A stretch of 55,369 nt of DNA from CALFVT01 sp964513675. Lineage in GTDB: Bacteria > Pseudomonadota > Alphaproteobacteria > Caulobacterales > Maricaulaceae. Shown piece after piece: positions 42,501 to 51,174 of the stretch. Position numbers and translations under genes: made by a program. The notes below the pieces were generated by a model. That model was not told where the DNA came from and did no database searches. It worked only from the letters and a program-made list of their open reading frames with translations. The first letter of the stretch is position 1. The number at the start of each line of letters is the position of its first letter. The DNA lies in contig CAZEOD010000016.1 of assembly GCA_964513675.1 (NCBI GenBank), positions 1 through 55,369 on the forward strand. The letters are read 5' to 3'.

Positions 42501-44296
42501 GGAAGTTTGACTTCGAAATCATGCACCCAGTAATCTGGCCCAGTCCGCGCGGTAATATTATAGGCTGTCTCTTGTAGAACCTGTATATTGAAATTGGCAA
42601 GAAATGGAACAATCACAGACGGCGCGAGTTTCTTGCCGCGATGATAAACCATCATATGTGTTGACGTCTCTGAAATTGCATCACCAAGGCGCACAGCGAT
42701 CGGCTTATCCTCGGTTAGCTGCGGTAAAATCGCAAGTGTTTCTAAGGTCTCACTAACAGAAAACCGCGCCTGATATGCGCTATTAAAACTATGGCTGTAA
42801 TCTTCATCTGTCAAAAGACTTGCGGCGTCACCCCGCATGGCCGCACGGCGAAGGCGCTCTTTCCACGGCGTTGCCAGATGAGCGATATCCGCTTCAAGTT
42901 TATTTAATTTCGGAGCGCTTTGCGTGTCCGGGTCAAGGCCGATAATGTAATGAACCCGTGCCATTGGCGCATCGCTATATTGCGGGTAAAATGCAGAAAC
43001 GCGGCCCTTAAATTGGCCCGCCAAATACTCACCAACAGCCTCTCTAATCGTCGTGCTATAGGATTCGCGCGGAATATAAACCAAGGCGGATATAAAGCGG
43101 TTAAACGGATCACAGCGCAAAAATAACCGCGTACGCGGGCGATCAAAAGCCTGCGAAATCGCTATCGCGATACGCTGTAAATCTTTAACCTCGATTTGAA
43201 AAAGCTCATCGCGCGGATAGGTCGATAAAACATAGGCAATGCGCTTCCCATTATGACTTGCTGACGGAATTTTAGACCGCGCTTTAACCGTAGATATTTT
43301 CTGGCGAATAAGCGGAATTTTCTCGGGCGAGAGACTATAAGCCTCAGAGGTGAACAACCCAACAAAGCGCGTTTCACCAATTAATTGGCCCTCAGAATTA
43401 TATTGATTAACCGAGACATAATCCATGCGAACACGGCGGTGCACATTAGAAAATAAATTAGATTTAGCGACCGACACCGGTTCGGCCCGCTTCAGGTAAT
43501 GCTGCACATTATCTTCGATAACAGAGGGCTCATTTGAATGACGCAGGACTTCGCGCAATGGATCCCGCAAAACGCCAAATTCACCGCCCTTTACAATAGT
43601 TGGATAAACGTAATCGGGGCTGGGGCCGCCCGGTTTTTGGCTTTTCAAATAATTATATCTCCGCGTGCCAAGAAAAACAAAATGCCCCCCGCGCAGCCAG
43701 TCTAAAAAGGCCAAGCCTTCTTGTAAGGCCGCCGGTTTATGCGGCCCAGGATTATCATGTAAATCATCACGCAAATTATCCAAAAGTAGCATCATATTAT
43801 CGAAATCAGAATTAATCTGAATAACGTCAGCCATGACGTCTTTTAGGCTCTTTTCAAGCTCGGCCTTCATCGCCTTATTTTGACCACTGACAATAATCAT
43901 CATCAGAGACACATTACCATTTTCAACGGGGACAATCGGATGAAACAGGGCTTGCACATCAAGGCCGTGGTCTGAAACCGCTTCAATTACACTGGAAACA
44001 ATAAAGGCACGGTCGCGCGTCGCGACATAAATCCCGATGTAATCCTCATCATCTAACAGGTCTGATATTTCAATGCGGCTCTCGTCGCTATCAACCTCAC
44101 GCCGCGCCCAAAGCTCCGCCGCCCATTGCGCGAGCTTGTCTAAATCGGGCCTTAATAGCTTATTTTCTTCAGCATCTTTATAAAATTCAGTCAGAAAAAC
44201 ATCAGCATCCGCATTTAACCCATCGCCAGATTTAAACGCAGATAAAGTCAAAGCTGCCGCTTTAAATTTAGAAAGAGAAAAAGAAAAACGGCTCAT
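39527..44296 (-). CDS. gdhZ: Large NAD-specific glutamate dehydrogenase
   Basis: A 1,589-residue NAD-glutamate dehydrogenase of the ~180-kDa type, converting glutamate to 2-oxoglutarate and ammonia. An ACT-like N-terminal region (DDEDYIGIYVATRDRAFI...) precedes the catalytic core RGGLRWSDRAEDFRAEVLGLVKAQQVKNSVIVPVGSKGGFVPK, with VVAADKGTATFSDIAN and VGVGDMSGDVFGNGML following. In Caulobacter the homologue GdhZ also links glutamate metabolism to cell division. It is preceded by the CobT-like gene 143 bp upstream. Confidence 0.95.
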   Translation of the reverse strand: MSRFSFSLSKFKAAALTLSAFKSGDGLNADADVFLTEFYKDAEENKLLRPDLDKLAQWAAELWARREVDSDESRIEISDLLDDEDYIGIYVATRDRAFIVSSVIEAVSDHGLDVQALFHPIVPVENGNVSLMMIIVSGQNKAMKAELEKSLKDVMADVIQINSDFDNMMLLLDNLRDDLHDNPGPHKPAALQEGLAFLDWLRGGHFVFLGTRRYNYLKSQKPGGPSPDYVYPTIVKGGEFGVLRDPLREVLRHSNEPSVIEDNVQHYLKRAEPVSVAKSNLFSNVHRRVRMDYVSVNQYNSEGQLIGETRFVGLFTSEAYSLSPEKIPLIRQKISTVKARSKIPSASHNGKRIAYVLSTYPRDELFQIEVKDLQRIAIAISQAFDRPRTRLFLRCDPFNRFISALVYIPRESYSTTIREAVGEYLAGQFKGRVSAFYPQYSDAPMARVHYIIGLDPDTQSAPKLNKLEADIAHLATPWKERLRRAAMRGDAASLLTDEDYSHSFNSAYQARFSVSETLETLAILPQLTEDKPIAVRLGDAISETSTHMMVYHRGKKLAPSVIVPFLANFNIQVLQETAYNITARTGPDYWVHDFEVKLPGGINVDKTSRAVFETACVQTWLGRNEDDGFNALILPLAANWRDIAFLRLIAAYRRQSGLDPLKETQIEALLLYPEVTRQLILLKTAKFAPDFGDKTARQEAVDKALKAINAGLDKVSRLDHDRVLRRMMAAVKAALRTNMYQAAEGGEPKPYMSVKFASRDIEALPAPKPYREIFVSSPVLDGVHLRFGPVARGGLRWSDRAEDFRAEVLGLVKAQQVKNSVIVPVGSKGGFVPKQLPSGGSRDDFIAAGVKAYKIFISGLLDITDNYVEDGVKSPENTICWDDPDPYLVVAADKGTATFSDIANGVAADYGFWLDDAFASGGSVGYDHKAMGITARGGWEAVKRHFRERGKDIQREPFSVIGVGDMSGDVFGNGMLLSKQIRLLAAFDHRDIFIDPDPDIKASFRERRRLFKRGRSSWQDYKTEIISKGGGVFSRAAKSIKLTAEIKSITGLSADAVTPDELLHALLKSECELLWFGGIGTYIKAASENHSDVMDKANDMIRVNAQQVGAAVIGEGANLGLTQAGRIEFAQNGGAINTDAIDNSAGVDSSDNEVNIKILLREAIAQGELKAADRNQLLADMTDDVGLLVLQHNYDQTGALSMAQASANVDHGGYERLMRQLETAGLLDRHVEGLPSRSEMETRQKNGHYLTRPELAVLMAYVKNVTFDALISTPVADDPVLDPVMTHYFPPAIQGFKTAQKKHRLRREIITSRLVNDMVDMGGALFVLRVSEHVQTTSENIAKAFIIARQTLGLDGLMDEIEALDNKVEAAAQTALRREIANVLLRVCVWLTRQGLDGDVETNMSRFMPVQSLINTEWVNRLSSYDQKRAKERQDVYKSQAIPAALAIKVSLLRSRASGFDITLLSEDCGVDINIAPTLFYQMGAVFWVDRIRNALLDVSGDGHWDRLALRKLADDFYGLQRKFAALYVNNNKILDQDDASLPELRRWAKGQFDDLGGYFNRVRNISGTGNWTVAKFSILYAQLQDLLK

Positions 44297-44439
44297 TGTT
44301 CATGCCTTTTTAAAATCATATCTTAGAGTTACAACACCCTATAAAGATCACTTGTAGAACGAAAAACATATTCTTAATTTAAAATTATGAACACAAATCC
44401 GTTAAGATGGCGATTGTTAAAGGAAAAAACACCTCAAAG

Positions 44440-45438
44440 CTATGATGTTGTGAGCGTTTTATACCCTGCCGCCGCTGTTTGCAGCAGGGTGACAGCCAAG
44501 CTCGCCCCGAAGCCGTCACCCCAGCCGAGACCTAAGCCGAGTAAAGGCGTCATGCCCATACGTTCAAGCAGCGCCGCATGCGCAGGTTCGGCGCTCATAT
44601 GGCCCGCGATACAATGGTCAACAGCATCGGGATTGACGCTATGCAGCACAGCCGCCGCCGCCGTGACAACAAATCCATCAAGGACAACAGGAATAGATTG
44701 ATGGCGCGCCGCAATAATCGCCCCGACCAGACCGGCGATATCACGACCGCCAAAATGACGTAGCGCATCGAGCGGGCCGTCAATATCGCCTTTGAATTTC
44801 TGATAACCGGTCCGCACGCAATCAATCCGCGCCGCCGCCTTGATATCATCTCCCTTGGCCCAATAATCTGCCGCGCCGCCGTAAAGCGCAAGCGCAATGG
44901 CTGCCGCTGCCGTCACAGAGCCAAATCCAACATTACCCAGCGCAATAATATCAGCGCCCTCTGCAACAACTTCCATACCAAAAGCCATAGCCGCAGCGCA
45001 GTCACGCTCAGATAAAGACGGCCTATGGGTAAAATCAGCCGCCGGATATTCAAGCCCCATTTCATAGACTTTATAAGCCATATTATGCGCCGCCGCGACG
45101 CCGCGAGCGCTGGCCGCGCCGCCTGTCATATCCGACACACGCTTTTTAGCCGCTTCGATAATATTAGAATCCGTATAGGCCGCCGCAACATCATGGGCGC
45201 CAGAAAAAATAGCCACTAGCGGGCGCGCGATCATCGGAACTGGGCGTTTTTGCCAGCCTGCAAGCCAAATCAAATCGTCATGAAAACGGCCCATCGGATG
45301 TTTCGGTCCGGCGATCTCGGCCAAAGCTAATTGCACAGCTTCTCTGGCCGCGGCATCCGCTACAGGGCTGCTGGCAATAAGGGCACGCATATCATCAAAA
45401 GGACGCCCATCTTTCGGCGTGGATGATAAAGTTGACAT
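44440..45438 (-). CDS. cobT: CobT-like nicotinate-nucleotide:DMB phosphoribosyltransferase family protein
   Basis: Resembles CobT, which makes alpha-ribazole phosphate for cobamide synthesis. VPMIARPLVAIFSGAHDV, FGMEVVAEGADIIALGNVGFG and the IPVVLDGFVVTAAAAVLHSVNPDAVDHCIAGHMSAEPAH region align with the family. The first catalytic Glu segment (GEMGIGNTT in Salmonella, E174) here reads GNVGFGSV (Asn169), and the second (GEGSGA, E317) reads GDGFGAS (Asp308). Both catalytic acids are therefore changed, so activity may differ or be lost. A GAGGAG site precedes the ATG. Confidence 0.8.
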   Translation of the reverse strand: MSTLSSTPKDGRPFDDMRALIASSPVADAAAREAVQLALAEIAGPKHPMGRFHDDLIWLAGWQKRPVPMIARPLVAIFSGAHDVAAAYTDSNIIEAAKKRVSDMTGGAASARGVAAAHNMAYKVYEMGLEYPAADFTHRPSLSERDCAAAMAFGMEVVAEGADIIALGNVGFGSVTAAAAIALALYGGAADYWAKGDDIKAAARIDCVRTGYQKFKGDIDGPLDALRHFGGRDIAGLVGAIIAARHQSIPVVLDGFVVTAAAAVLHSVNPDAVDHCIAGHMSAEPAHAALLERMGMTPLLGLGLGWGDGFGASLAVTLLQTAAAGYKTLTTS

Positions 45439-45560
45439 AGATGGCTCCTCAATCAGTTCTGTCTTCTAAGGACTTTTTTCGCCAAAGGAAACGCGCAATC
45501 AATAATTTCATCCCTTTTCGACTTGCCGATCAAACGGGATTTTTAACGTGAAGAAAGGTT

Positions 45561-45863
45561 TTAACAGCGGGTTTTATCCCACATTTCAAATTCATGGGCA
45601 ATGCAGCGCTCAATGAGCTTGCGCCAGACAGGCTCTGCAATATCGGCGGATAATCCTTGGGCCTTAGCCGAGACTAAAACCTTGGCGACAACATCTTCAA
45701 TACGGGCTTCATCATAAACGGCATCGCGGTTCGCTTTTATCCGCGCGGCCGCTTTCATATAGCCTTGGCGAATAACGAGCAATCGCACCAATTCACGATC
45801 AAGCGCATCGACGCCTTCGCGCACTTCAGCCATGGTTTTGCAGTCTTTGGGGGGTGTCGTCAC
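45561..45863 (-). CDS. Chorismate mutase (AroQ type)
   Basis: A ~100-residue all-helical chorismate mutase domain converting chorismate to prephenate. MAEVREGVDALDRELVRLLVIRQGYMKAAARIK shows the AroQ N-terminal active-site helix (R..D..D..L..L...R) and K residues, and EPVWRKLIERCIAHEF the second active-site helix. The GTG start at 45863 is chosen: it gives (V)TTPPKDCKTMAEV, close to homologues, and AGGA lies eight bases upstream. Longer starts overlap the M23 gene. Confidence 0.88.
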   Translation of the reverse strand: MTTPPKDCKTMAEVREGVDALDRELVRLLVIRQGYMKAAARIKANRDAVYDEARIEDVVAKVLVSAKAQGLSADIAEPVWRKLIERCIAHEFEMWDKTRC

Positions 45864-45873
45864 AGGTAATATC

Positions 45874-46863
45874 CTATTTATTGGCGTGGGTTTCCCCCGC
45901 CTCGGCGACATGCTCTGCATCTGGCCATTTTGTCAAGAGTTCTGGATCAAGATTGCGGTTGCGCCATTTCATGCGCCAACATAAATGCGGCCCCGTTGAC
46001 CGCCCGCGCGAGCCAATCGCGGCGATCTTCTCGCCTTGTTTCACGGCTTGGCCAGCTGTGACAAAAATCTCGCTAACATGTAGATACATTGAATTAAGTC
46101 CCTGCCCATGATCGAGCATGACCATAGCGCCTTCGAAATATAAATCATCATCAGCGAGACTGACAATCCCGTCGGCAGGCGCGTAAATCGGCGTGCCAAC
46201 CGGCGCAGCAATATCAACGCCGTAATGCGGGCGCTTCGCCTCGCCGTTTAAAATCCGCTGCGCGCCAAAAGGCGATGTTTTACGCACATCTTTAAGCGGG
46301 TATATAAATCCATCTTTCAAACCAACGGGCAGAACACGCGATTCAAACCCTACCTTTTTGCGCGCGTTAGAGCTACGAATACGCTTTAATTGATCGTCAT
46401 TAAAACTCGAAACCTGGGAGGGCGGCAGGCCGTCAATACGGGATATTTTATACTCACGCGGCGTGAAATTATACTCAACACCGCTATCGCCCGCACTTAT
46501 AAGCGCGCGTTTTTCATCGCGGTCAAACCCAATAATAATCTCGCCGTTTTCGTCAGCTTGCTCATAATAAAAGTCATCTTCCGACCGGCCGAGTTTGACT
46601 TTTTGATTGGGCCGTGTTTGGCATTTCACCGCGCCGCCCTGTTCGGCGACGCCCGTGCAAGTTATAGTCGGCGCAGGGTTATCCGCATTGAGTCCAGACC
46701 TTTTTACTGTTTTTTTTACTGTCTTTTCCAGTGCCTTTGCGTTTGCATCCGCAGCCATAACAGCCGAACCATCAAGCACAGATTGAATTTCTGGCTGACT
46801 ATCTTGCCCGCAAGCCGACACAGACAGCATCAAAGATAGGCTGAAAATAGGTAAATACCGCAT
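45874..46863 (-). CDS. M23/LytM-domain lipoprotein with Cys at a zinc-ligand position
   Basis: A 329-residue predicted lipoprotein: signal with lipobox VSAC (Cys18). Residues ~190-320 form a LytM/M23 metallopeptidase domain. The first zinc motif HYGVD (H213, D217) is intact and H262 is in YLHVSE. The H-x-H motif reads GPHLCW, so His293 remains but the second His, normally a zinc ligand, is Cys295. The enzyme may still bind zinc or may be a non-catalytic LytM regulator of amidases. The ATG at 46863 overlaps the DUF2093 stop as TAATG. Confidence 0.85.
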   Translation of the reverse strand: MRYLPIFSLSLMLSVSACGQDSQPEIQSVLDGSAVMAADANAKALEKTVKKTVKRSGLNADNPAPTITCTGVAEQGGAVKCQTRPNQKVKLGRSEDDFYYEQADENGEIIIGFDRDEKRALISAGDSGVEYNFTPREYKISRIDGLPPSQVSSFNDDQLKRIRSSNARKKVGFESRVLPVGLKDGFIYPLKDVRKTSPFGAQRILNGEAKRPHYGVDIAAPVGTPIYAPADGIVSLADDDLYFEGAMVMLDHGQGLNSMYLHVSEIFVTAGQAVKQGEKIAAIGSRGRSTGPHLCWRMKWRNRNLDPELLTKWPDAEHVAEAGETHANK

Positions 46864-47069
46864 TATGCGCTTTGCGCCTTTTTCCACGCCGCAAGACTTG
46901 CGGAAGCATCTTTATAGGCTTCTTGGCGCTCTGCCGACCAATAACGAAGTTGGTTGAGCGGAATAGGGTCGCCTGTTACGGCGCAGTTAATAAAATTGCC
47001 CGTTTCTAAAATTGTGAAATCGGCATCACCAAAATGTATTTTGGCTTCGCCTTGGAATAAATTACTCAT
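46863..47069 (-). CDS. DUF2093 family protein
   Basis: A 68-residue protein with FQGEAKIHFGDADFTILETGNFINCAVTGDPIPLNQLRYWSAERQEAY, the DUF2093 pattern found just downstream of xseA in alphaproteobacteria. A single Cys is near the middle. Function is unknown; it is translationally coupled to the M23 lipoprotein gene. Confidence 0.88.
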   Translation of the reverse strand: MSNLFQGEAKIHFGDADFTILETGNFINCAVTGDPIPLNQLRYWSAERQEAYKDASASLAAWKKAQSA

Positions 47070-47131
47070 GCTCTATCCTTAGCCGCTCTTTGGCGGTCTA
47101 TATAATGTTATCTAGCCTATATTGATAGCGT

Positions 47132-48709
47132 TCAAAAGAGGCCCATCTGCGATTTATCGTCCCGCACCGGCGCAGGTTTCTTTTTAGGTTTGACCGGTTG
47201 AACGGGAGCTGAATCCGGTCTTGCCGCGCCAAGGGGGGCCGCGCCAAGGGGTGCCGCACCAAGTATGGCCGCGCGCGGCCCGTCGGCAAAGGTCAAGCTA
47301 ACGCCCTCACCATCCGCGCCCTTCGTATTTGAACGTATAACCTGCCCATCTGCATCCGTCACAAGGGCGTAGCCCCGCGCCAAAACGCCTTGATAGCTAT
47401 AGGCCTCAAGCAGGCTGGCGGCGCGGCCGAGGCGGGCTTGTTTTTGCGACAGGCTCGCGGCCACAGACCGCTCTGCACGCTGCATAAGGCGCTGCGGCTG
47501 CTCTGAGCGGCGGGCTAAATTGGCGGCAATCGGTTCGGGCCGAAGACGTTTTGACAGCCCCCTCAAGCTTGCGGCCTGTTGGCGCAGCCCCATTTTTAGA
47601 GCTGGCGTCAACCGCCCGCTCATCGCAGACAGGCGGGCGGATAACGGCAATAACATCCGCGCCATATTCGGCAGGCGCGCCGATATAACATCAAGCCTTT
47701 GCTGCTGACGCTCAAACAGGCTGTCTGGTTTGGGCAATTTCGCAGCGGCAATATCAAGGCGCTGCTGCGGCGCTGATAAAACCTGCACAAGGCGCGGGAG
47801 CCGCGCCGCCGAAAGCTGCGTTGTTTTTTCCGTCACGTTACGCCGCAAGCCGCGCGAGAGGCGCAGGCCATAATCAGTCAGGCTATCTTGCCAATCTTCC
47901 AGCACAGGCACCGCCACCTCCGCTGCGCCTGTCGGCGTCGGAGCGCGGTAATCTGCGACATAGTCAATCAATGTCCAATCGGTTTCATGGCCGACGGCCG
48001 AGATCAGCGGAATATCCGAATTTGCTGCCGCCCGCGCGACAACCTCTTCGTTAAAGCACCAAAGGTCTTCCATCGAACCCCCGCCGCGCGCGACGATTAA
48101 AACATCAGGACGCGGAAACCCCTCCCCGTGGTTAAAGCCCGTTATCGCACTGGCAATTTGTTCGGCGGCGCGCTCCCCCTGAACAAGGACGGGCCAAACG
48201 AGGACATGCGCCGGAAAGCGGTCAGAAATACGGTGCAAAATATCGCGGATCACGGCCCCCGTCGGCGAGGTCACAACGCCAATGGTTTTCGGCATAAAGG
48301 GCAAATCAACCTTACGGCTAGCGTCAAACAGCCCTTCGGCGGCTAAAGCCTTTTTGCGCTTTTCATAAAGCGCCATCAGCGCGCCTGCGCCCGCCAACTC
48401 TAAACTATCAATAATAAGCTGGTAATTCGAGCGTCCCGGATAAGTCGTTAGCTTGCCTGTCGCAATAACTTCCATACCTTCTTCGGGGCGCATGGAGAGG
48501 CGGTTCATCACGCCTTTCCAGATAATCGAGTTAATCACGGCCTTATCATCTTTAATATCAAGATAACAATGACCCGATTTCGCGACAGTCACACGGCCCA
48601 ACTCGCCGCGCACGCGGACATGGCCAAAGGTTTCTTCAATCGTGCGTTTTAACGTGCCCGCCAATTCGGAGACTGAAAACTCATAAGCATTTGATGTTGC
48701 ATCTGGCAC
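47132..48709 (-). CDS. xseA: Exodeoxyribonuclease VII large subunit
   Basis: Catalytic subunit of the single-strand-specific exonuclease VII. The N-terminal OB fold (VSELAGTLKRTIEETFGHVRVRGELG) precedes the catalytic core with GVVTSPTGAVIRDILHRISDRFP, DVLIVARGGGSMEDLWCFN and ISAVGHETDWTLIDYVAD. A long coiled-coil-like region and a C-terminal tail follow. The tail contains three LGAAP repeats and ends in a Lys-rich segment. 525 residues is usual. Confidence 0.95.
   Translation of the reverse strand: MPDATSNAYEFSVSELAGTLKRTIEETFGHVRVRGELGRVTVAKSGHCYLDIKDDKAVINSIIWKGVMNRLSMRPEEGMEVIATGKLTTYPGRSNYQLIIDSLELAGAGALMALYEKRKKALAAEGLFDASRKVDLPFMPKTIGVVTSPTGAVIRDILHRISDRFPAHVLVWPVLVQGERAAEQIASAITGFNHGEGFPRPDVLIVARGGGSMEDLWCFNEEVVARAAANSDIPLISAVGHETDWTLIDYVADYRAPTPTGAAEVAVPVLEDWQDSLTDYGLRLSRGLRRNVTEKTTQLSAARLPRLVQVLSAPQQRLDIAAAKLPKPDSLFERQQQRLDVISARLPNMARMLLPLSARLSAMSGRLTPALKMGLRQQAASLRGLSKRLRPEPIAANLARRSEQPQRLMQRAERSVAASLSQKQARLGRAASLLEAYSYQGVLARGYALVTDADGQVIRSNTKGADGEGVSLTFADGPRAAILGAAPLGAAPLGAARPDSAPVQPVKPKKKPAPVRDDKSQMGLF
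47223..47267. repeat. Three-copy 15-bp tandem repeat inside xseA
   Basis: Three adjacent 15-bp units beginning GCCGC encode LGAAP repeats on the minus strand. The first two units are identical except for one base; the third has more changes. Copy number may vary between strains without shifting frame. Confidence 0.8.
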
Positions 48710-48782
48710 AAAACATTCCTTGGATTCGCCCCCCTTTATAGACTAAGACACCGCAAAGTGAATCGACAAATGAGGGAATGAC

Positions 48783-50063
48783 ATGAAAGTGCTTCTGATT
48801 GGATCGGGTGGACGCGAACATGCCTTAGCGTGGAAACTGGCCCAAAGCCCGCAGGTCACAGATTTAACCTGTGCGCCGGGCAATGCCGGTATTGCCGAAG
48901 TCGCTGCAACAGTTGCGATTGCCGCCGATGATATCCCCCTGTTATTAGGCCTTATTCAGCGCGAAGCCTATGATTTCGTCATTATTGGCCCCGAAGTCCC
49001 CCTCGCGCTAGGATTGGTCGATGCCCTAGAAGAGCGCGGCGTCAAAGTCTTTGGCCCGACGCAAGCGGCGGCGCAGCTGGAAAGCTCGAAAGCTTTCACC
49101 AAAGCGCTTTGCGATAAATATTTTATCCCGACGGCGGCTTACGGCGTGTTCACAGAGCTAAGCGCGGCGCAAGATTTCCTTAAAACCATGCGCGCACCTT
49201 ATGTGCTGAAAGCTGATGGATTAGCCGCTGGAAAAGGCGTCGTTATTGCCGAGACTCTCAAAGCGGCCAAAGCCGAGCTAAAAGATTATTTTTCTGGGAA
49301 ATTTGGCGATGCGGGACAAAAGGTTTTGATCGAAGAATTTATGCACGGCGAAGAAGCCAGTTTTTTCGCGATTAGCGACGGGAAAACCGCCCTGCCTCTG
49401 ATCGCGGCGCAAGACCATAAACGTGCCTTTGACGGCGATAAAGGCCCGAATACGGGCGGCATGGGCGCTTATTCCCCAGCCCCCGTTTTCACCCAAGATG
49501 TGTATGATGATGTTATGGCTAATATTATCCAGCCGACTGTCGACGGCATGGCCAAAGACGGCCACCCCTTTAAAGGGGTTTTATTTGCCGGATTAATGAT
49601 AACAAAAGACGGCCCAAAACTGATTGAATATAATGCCCGCTTTGGCGACCCTGAATGCCAAGTGCTCATGCGGCGTCTTGAGTCAGACTTAATGGATATT
49701 TTCATTGCCGCCGAGGCCGAAACGCTCGGCAAGCTACCCGAGCCAAAATGGTCAAATAAGCCTGTTGTCAATATTGTTATGGCCGCCAAGGGCTACCCCG
49801 GCGCCTATGAAAAAGGAACGGAAATTAAGGGCCTGGAAAATGCCGAAGCACAGGATAGCAGCATTGTTGTTTTTCATGCCGGCACCCAGCGCGGAGAAGA
49901 TGATGTCTTGCGCGCAAATGGCGGGCGCGTTCTTAACATCACCGCAGAGGGTGATGATATTTCGGACGCCGTTGCCCGCGCCTATAAAGCTGTTGAAACG
50001 ATTGAGTGGGCGGACGGATTTTACCGCAGCGACATCGCCCATCATGCGCTAAACCGCAAATAA
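48783..50063 (+). CDS. purD: Phosphoribosylamine-glycine ligase
   Basis: ATP-grasp enzyme making glycinamide ribonucleotide in purine synthesis. MKVLLIGSGGREHALAWKL at the N-terminus, VLKADGLAAGKGVVIAE, QDHKRAFDGDKGPNTGGMGAYSPAP and LIEYNARFGDPECQV are hallmark segments. 426 residues is standard. It is divergent from xseA with a 73-bp intergenic region. Confidence 0.96.
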   Translation: MKVLLIGSGGREHALAWKLAQSPQVTDLTCAPGNAGIAEVAATVAIAADDIPLLLGLIQREAYDFVIIGPEVPLALGLVDALEERGVKVFGPTQAAAQLESSKAFTKALCDKYFIPTAAYGVFTELSAAQDFLKTMRAPYVLKADGLAAGKGVVIAETLKAAKAELKDYFSGKFGDAGQKVLIEEFMHGEEASFFAISDGKTALPLIAAQDHKRAFDGDKGPNTGGMGAYSPAPVFTQDVYDDVMANIIQPTVDGMAKDGHPFKGVLFAGLMITKDGPKLIEYNARFGDPECQVLMRRLESDLMDIFIAAEAETLGKLPEPKWSNKPVVNIVMAAKGYPGAYEKGTEIKGLENAEAQDSSIVVFHAGTQRGEDDVLRANGGRVLNITAEGDDISDAVARAYKAVETIEWADGFYRSDIAHHALNRK

Positions 50064-50174
50064 CGGCATAACAATATCGTCATCTATGAACCTATTCAGC
50101 CCGTATTAAGACTTAAGCCTTGAAGATAAGCTTATAAATTACGCCGCCATGTGATTGGCTTAAAACGGGATATT

Positions 50175-50990
50175 ATGCAGATGTATAATATGAATATTTT
50201 TAAAACGACGCTGATGGCTCTGCCGTTAATCATGCTGGCGATGCCAGCCCAAGCGGATGAGTTTAATAAAGACGGGATTCGCGGCGAGACCTATTGCTTT
50301 CCTGCGAAACATGCCGCCAAGACTATCAAAGCCATGTCCAGCATTAAAGCTGAGCGTAAGGACATTGTCGCGGTGAGTATGATGCCGCGATTTTTGATCT
50401 ATGATGACGGGCAATTGCCAAATCGCTATTATATGGTTGACGGCGACGCGGCCATTGATTTCACAATTCAACCTGACGGTCTTGTCCCCGATTTTATTTC
50501 CAAGGTTAAAACAGCCAGTAAACAAGCGGATCTTTGTATTAATGACCCCGCGCGGGCCGGCATTGCCAATGATGATGAACGTCTTTATTTCGAGATGGGC
50601 CTGACGCCGTTTTATAAAAATACATCGGGGCGTCACGATATAGACGAATTAGCAGAGGGCACAAAGGACGGGAAATCACAATATAAAAAAATGATACCTG
50701 CGGCTGTGCGCCTTTTCATGCCCGATACCCGCTGCTTACATGTTAAATATGACGCCGCCGACACAACTCCGCAAATTTTTGCCGAAGTTGACGGGGCGCT
50801 AGTCCCCGTTGAAACCGAAGCTTATAATGAGGGATATGTTCTGCATTTTGACGATTTAAAAGATATGAACGCGCAGGCGCTCGTTATCCAAGGCGGCGCA
50901 TATAGACTCTCGCCAGTGCCAGATGTGAAAACAATGAAGCGCTTTGGGATTGGTCTGCCGCGCGGCCCCGAAGCCCCCAAAACAAATTAA
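50175..50990 (+). CDS. Secreted protein of unknown function
   Basis: About 271 residues with an N-terminal signal peptide (MNIFKTTLMALPLIMLAMPAQA) and a mature region of mixed strands and helices; three Cys (in YCFPA, DLCIND and TRCLHV). I do not recognise a family. The region FLIYDDGQLPNRYYMVDGDAAIDFTIQPDG suggests a beta-rich domain. The ATG at 50175 has GGGA five bases upstream; other in-frame starts flank it. It appears monocistronic. Confidence 0.65.
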   Translation: MQMYNMNIFKTTLMALPLIMLAMPAQADEFNKDGIRGETYCFPAKHAAKTIKAMSSIKAERKDIVAVSMMPRFLIYDDGQLPNRYYMVDGDAAIDFTIQPDGLVPDFISKVKTASKQADLCINDPARAGIANDDERLYFEMGLTPFYKNTSGRHDIDELAEGTKDGKSQYKKMIPAAVRLFMPDTRCLHVKYDAADTTPQIFAEVDGALVPVETEAYNEGYVLHFDDLKDMNAQALVIQGGAYRLSPVPDVKTMKRFGIGLPRGPEAPKTN

Positions 50991-51174
50991 AGCCAAAACA
51001 AATTAAAGCTAAGAGGCGTTTTCGCGCTGCGGCCCTCGCGTTACAGGCGTAATTATTTACAGCTTATGCCGCCTCACGCCCCTCTGCGGCCAAAACGCCC
51101 TATTATTCCCGATGCCGCTATTGCCCAGATTACGTTCACAGGTCATAAGGGAGCAATAAAAATAGGGATAGATC

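Noticed and set aside
45439..45560. Cobalamin riboswitch before the CobT-like gene
   Set aside because: The CobT leader is the 122-bp gap plus the upstream gene's end. It is too short, and no B12-box-like sequence is visible.
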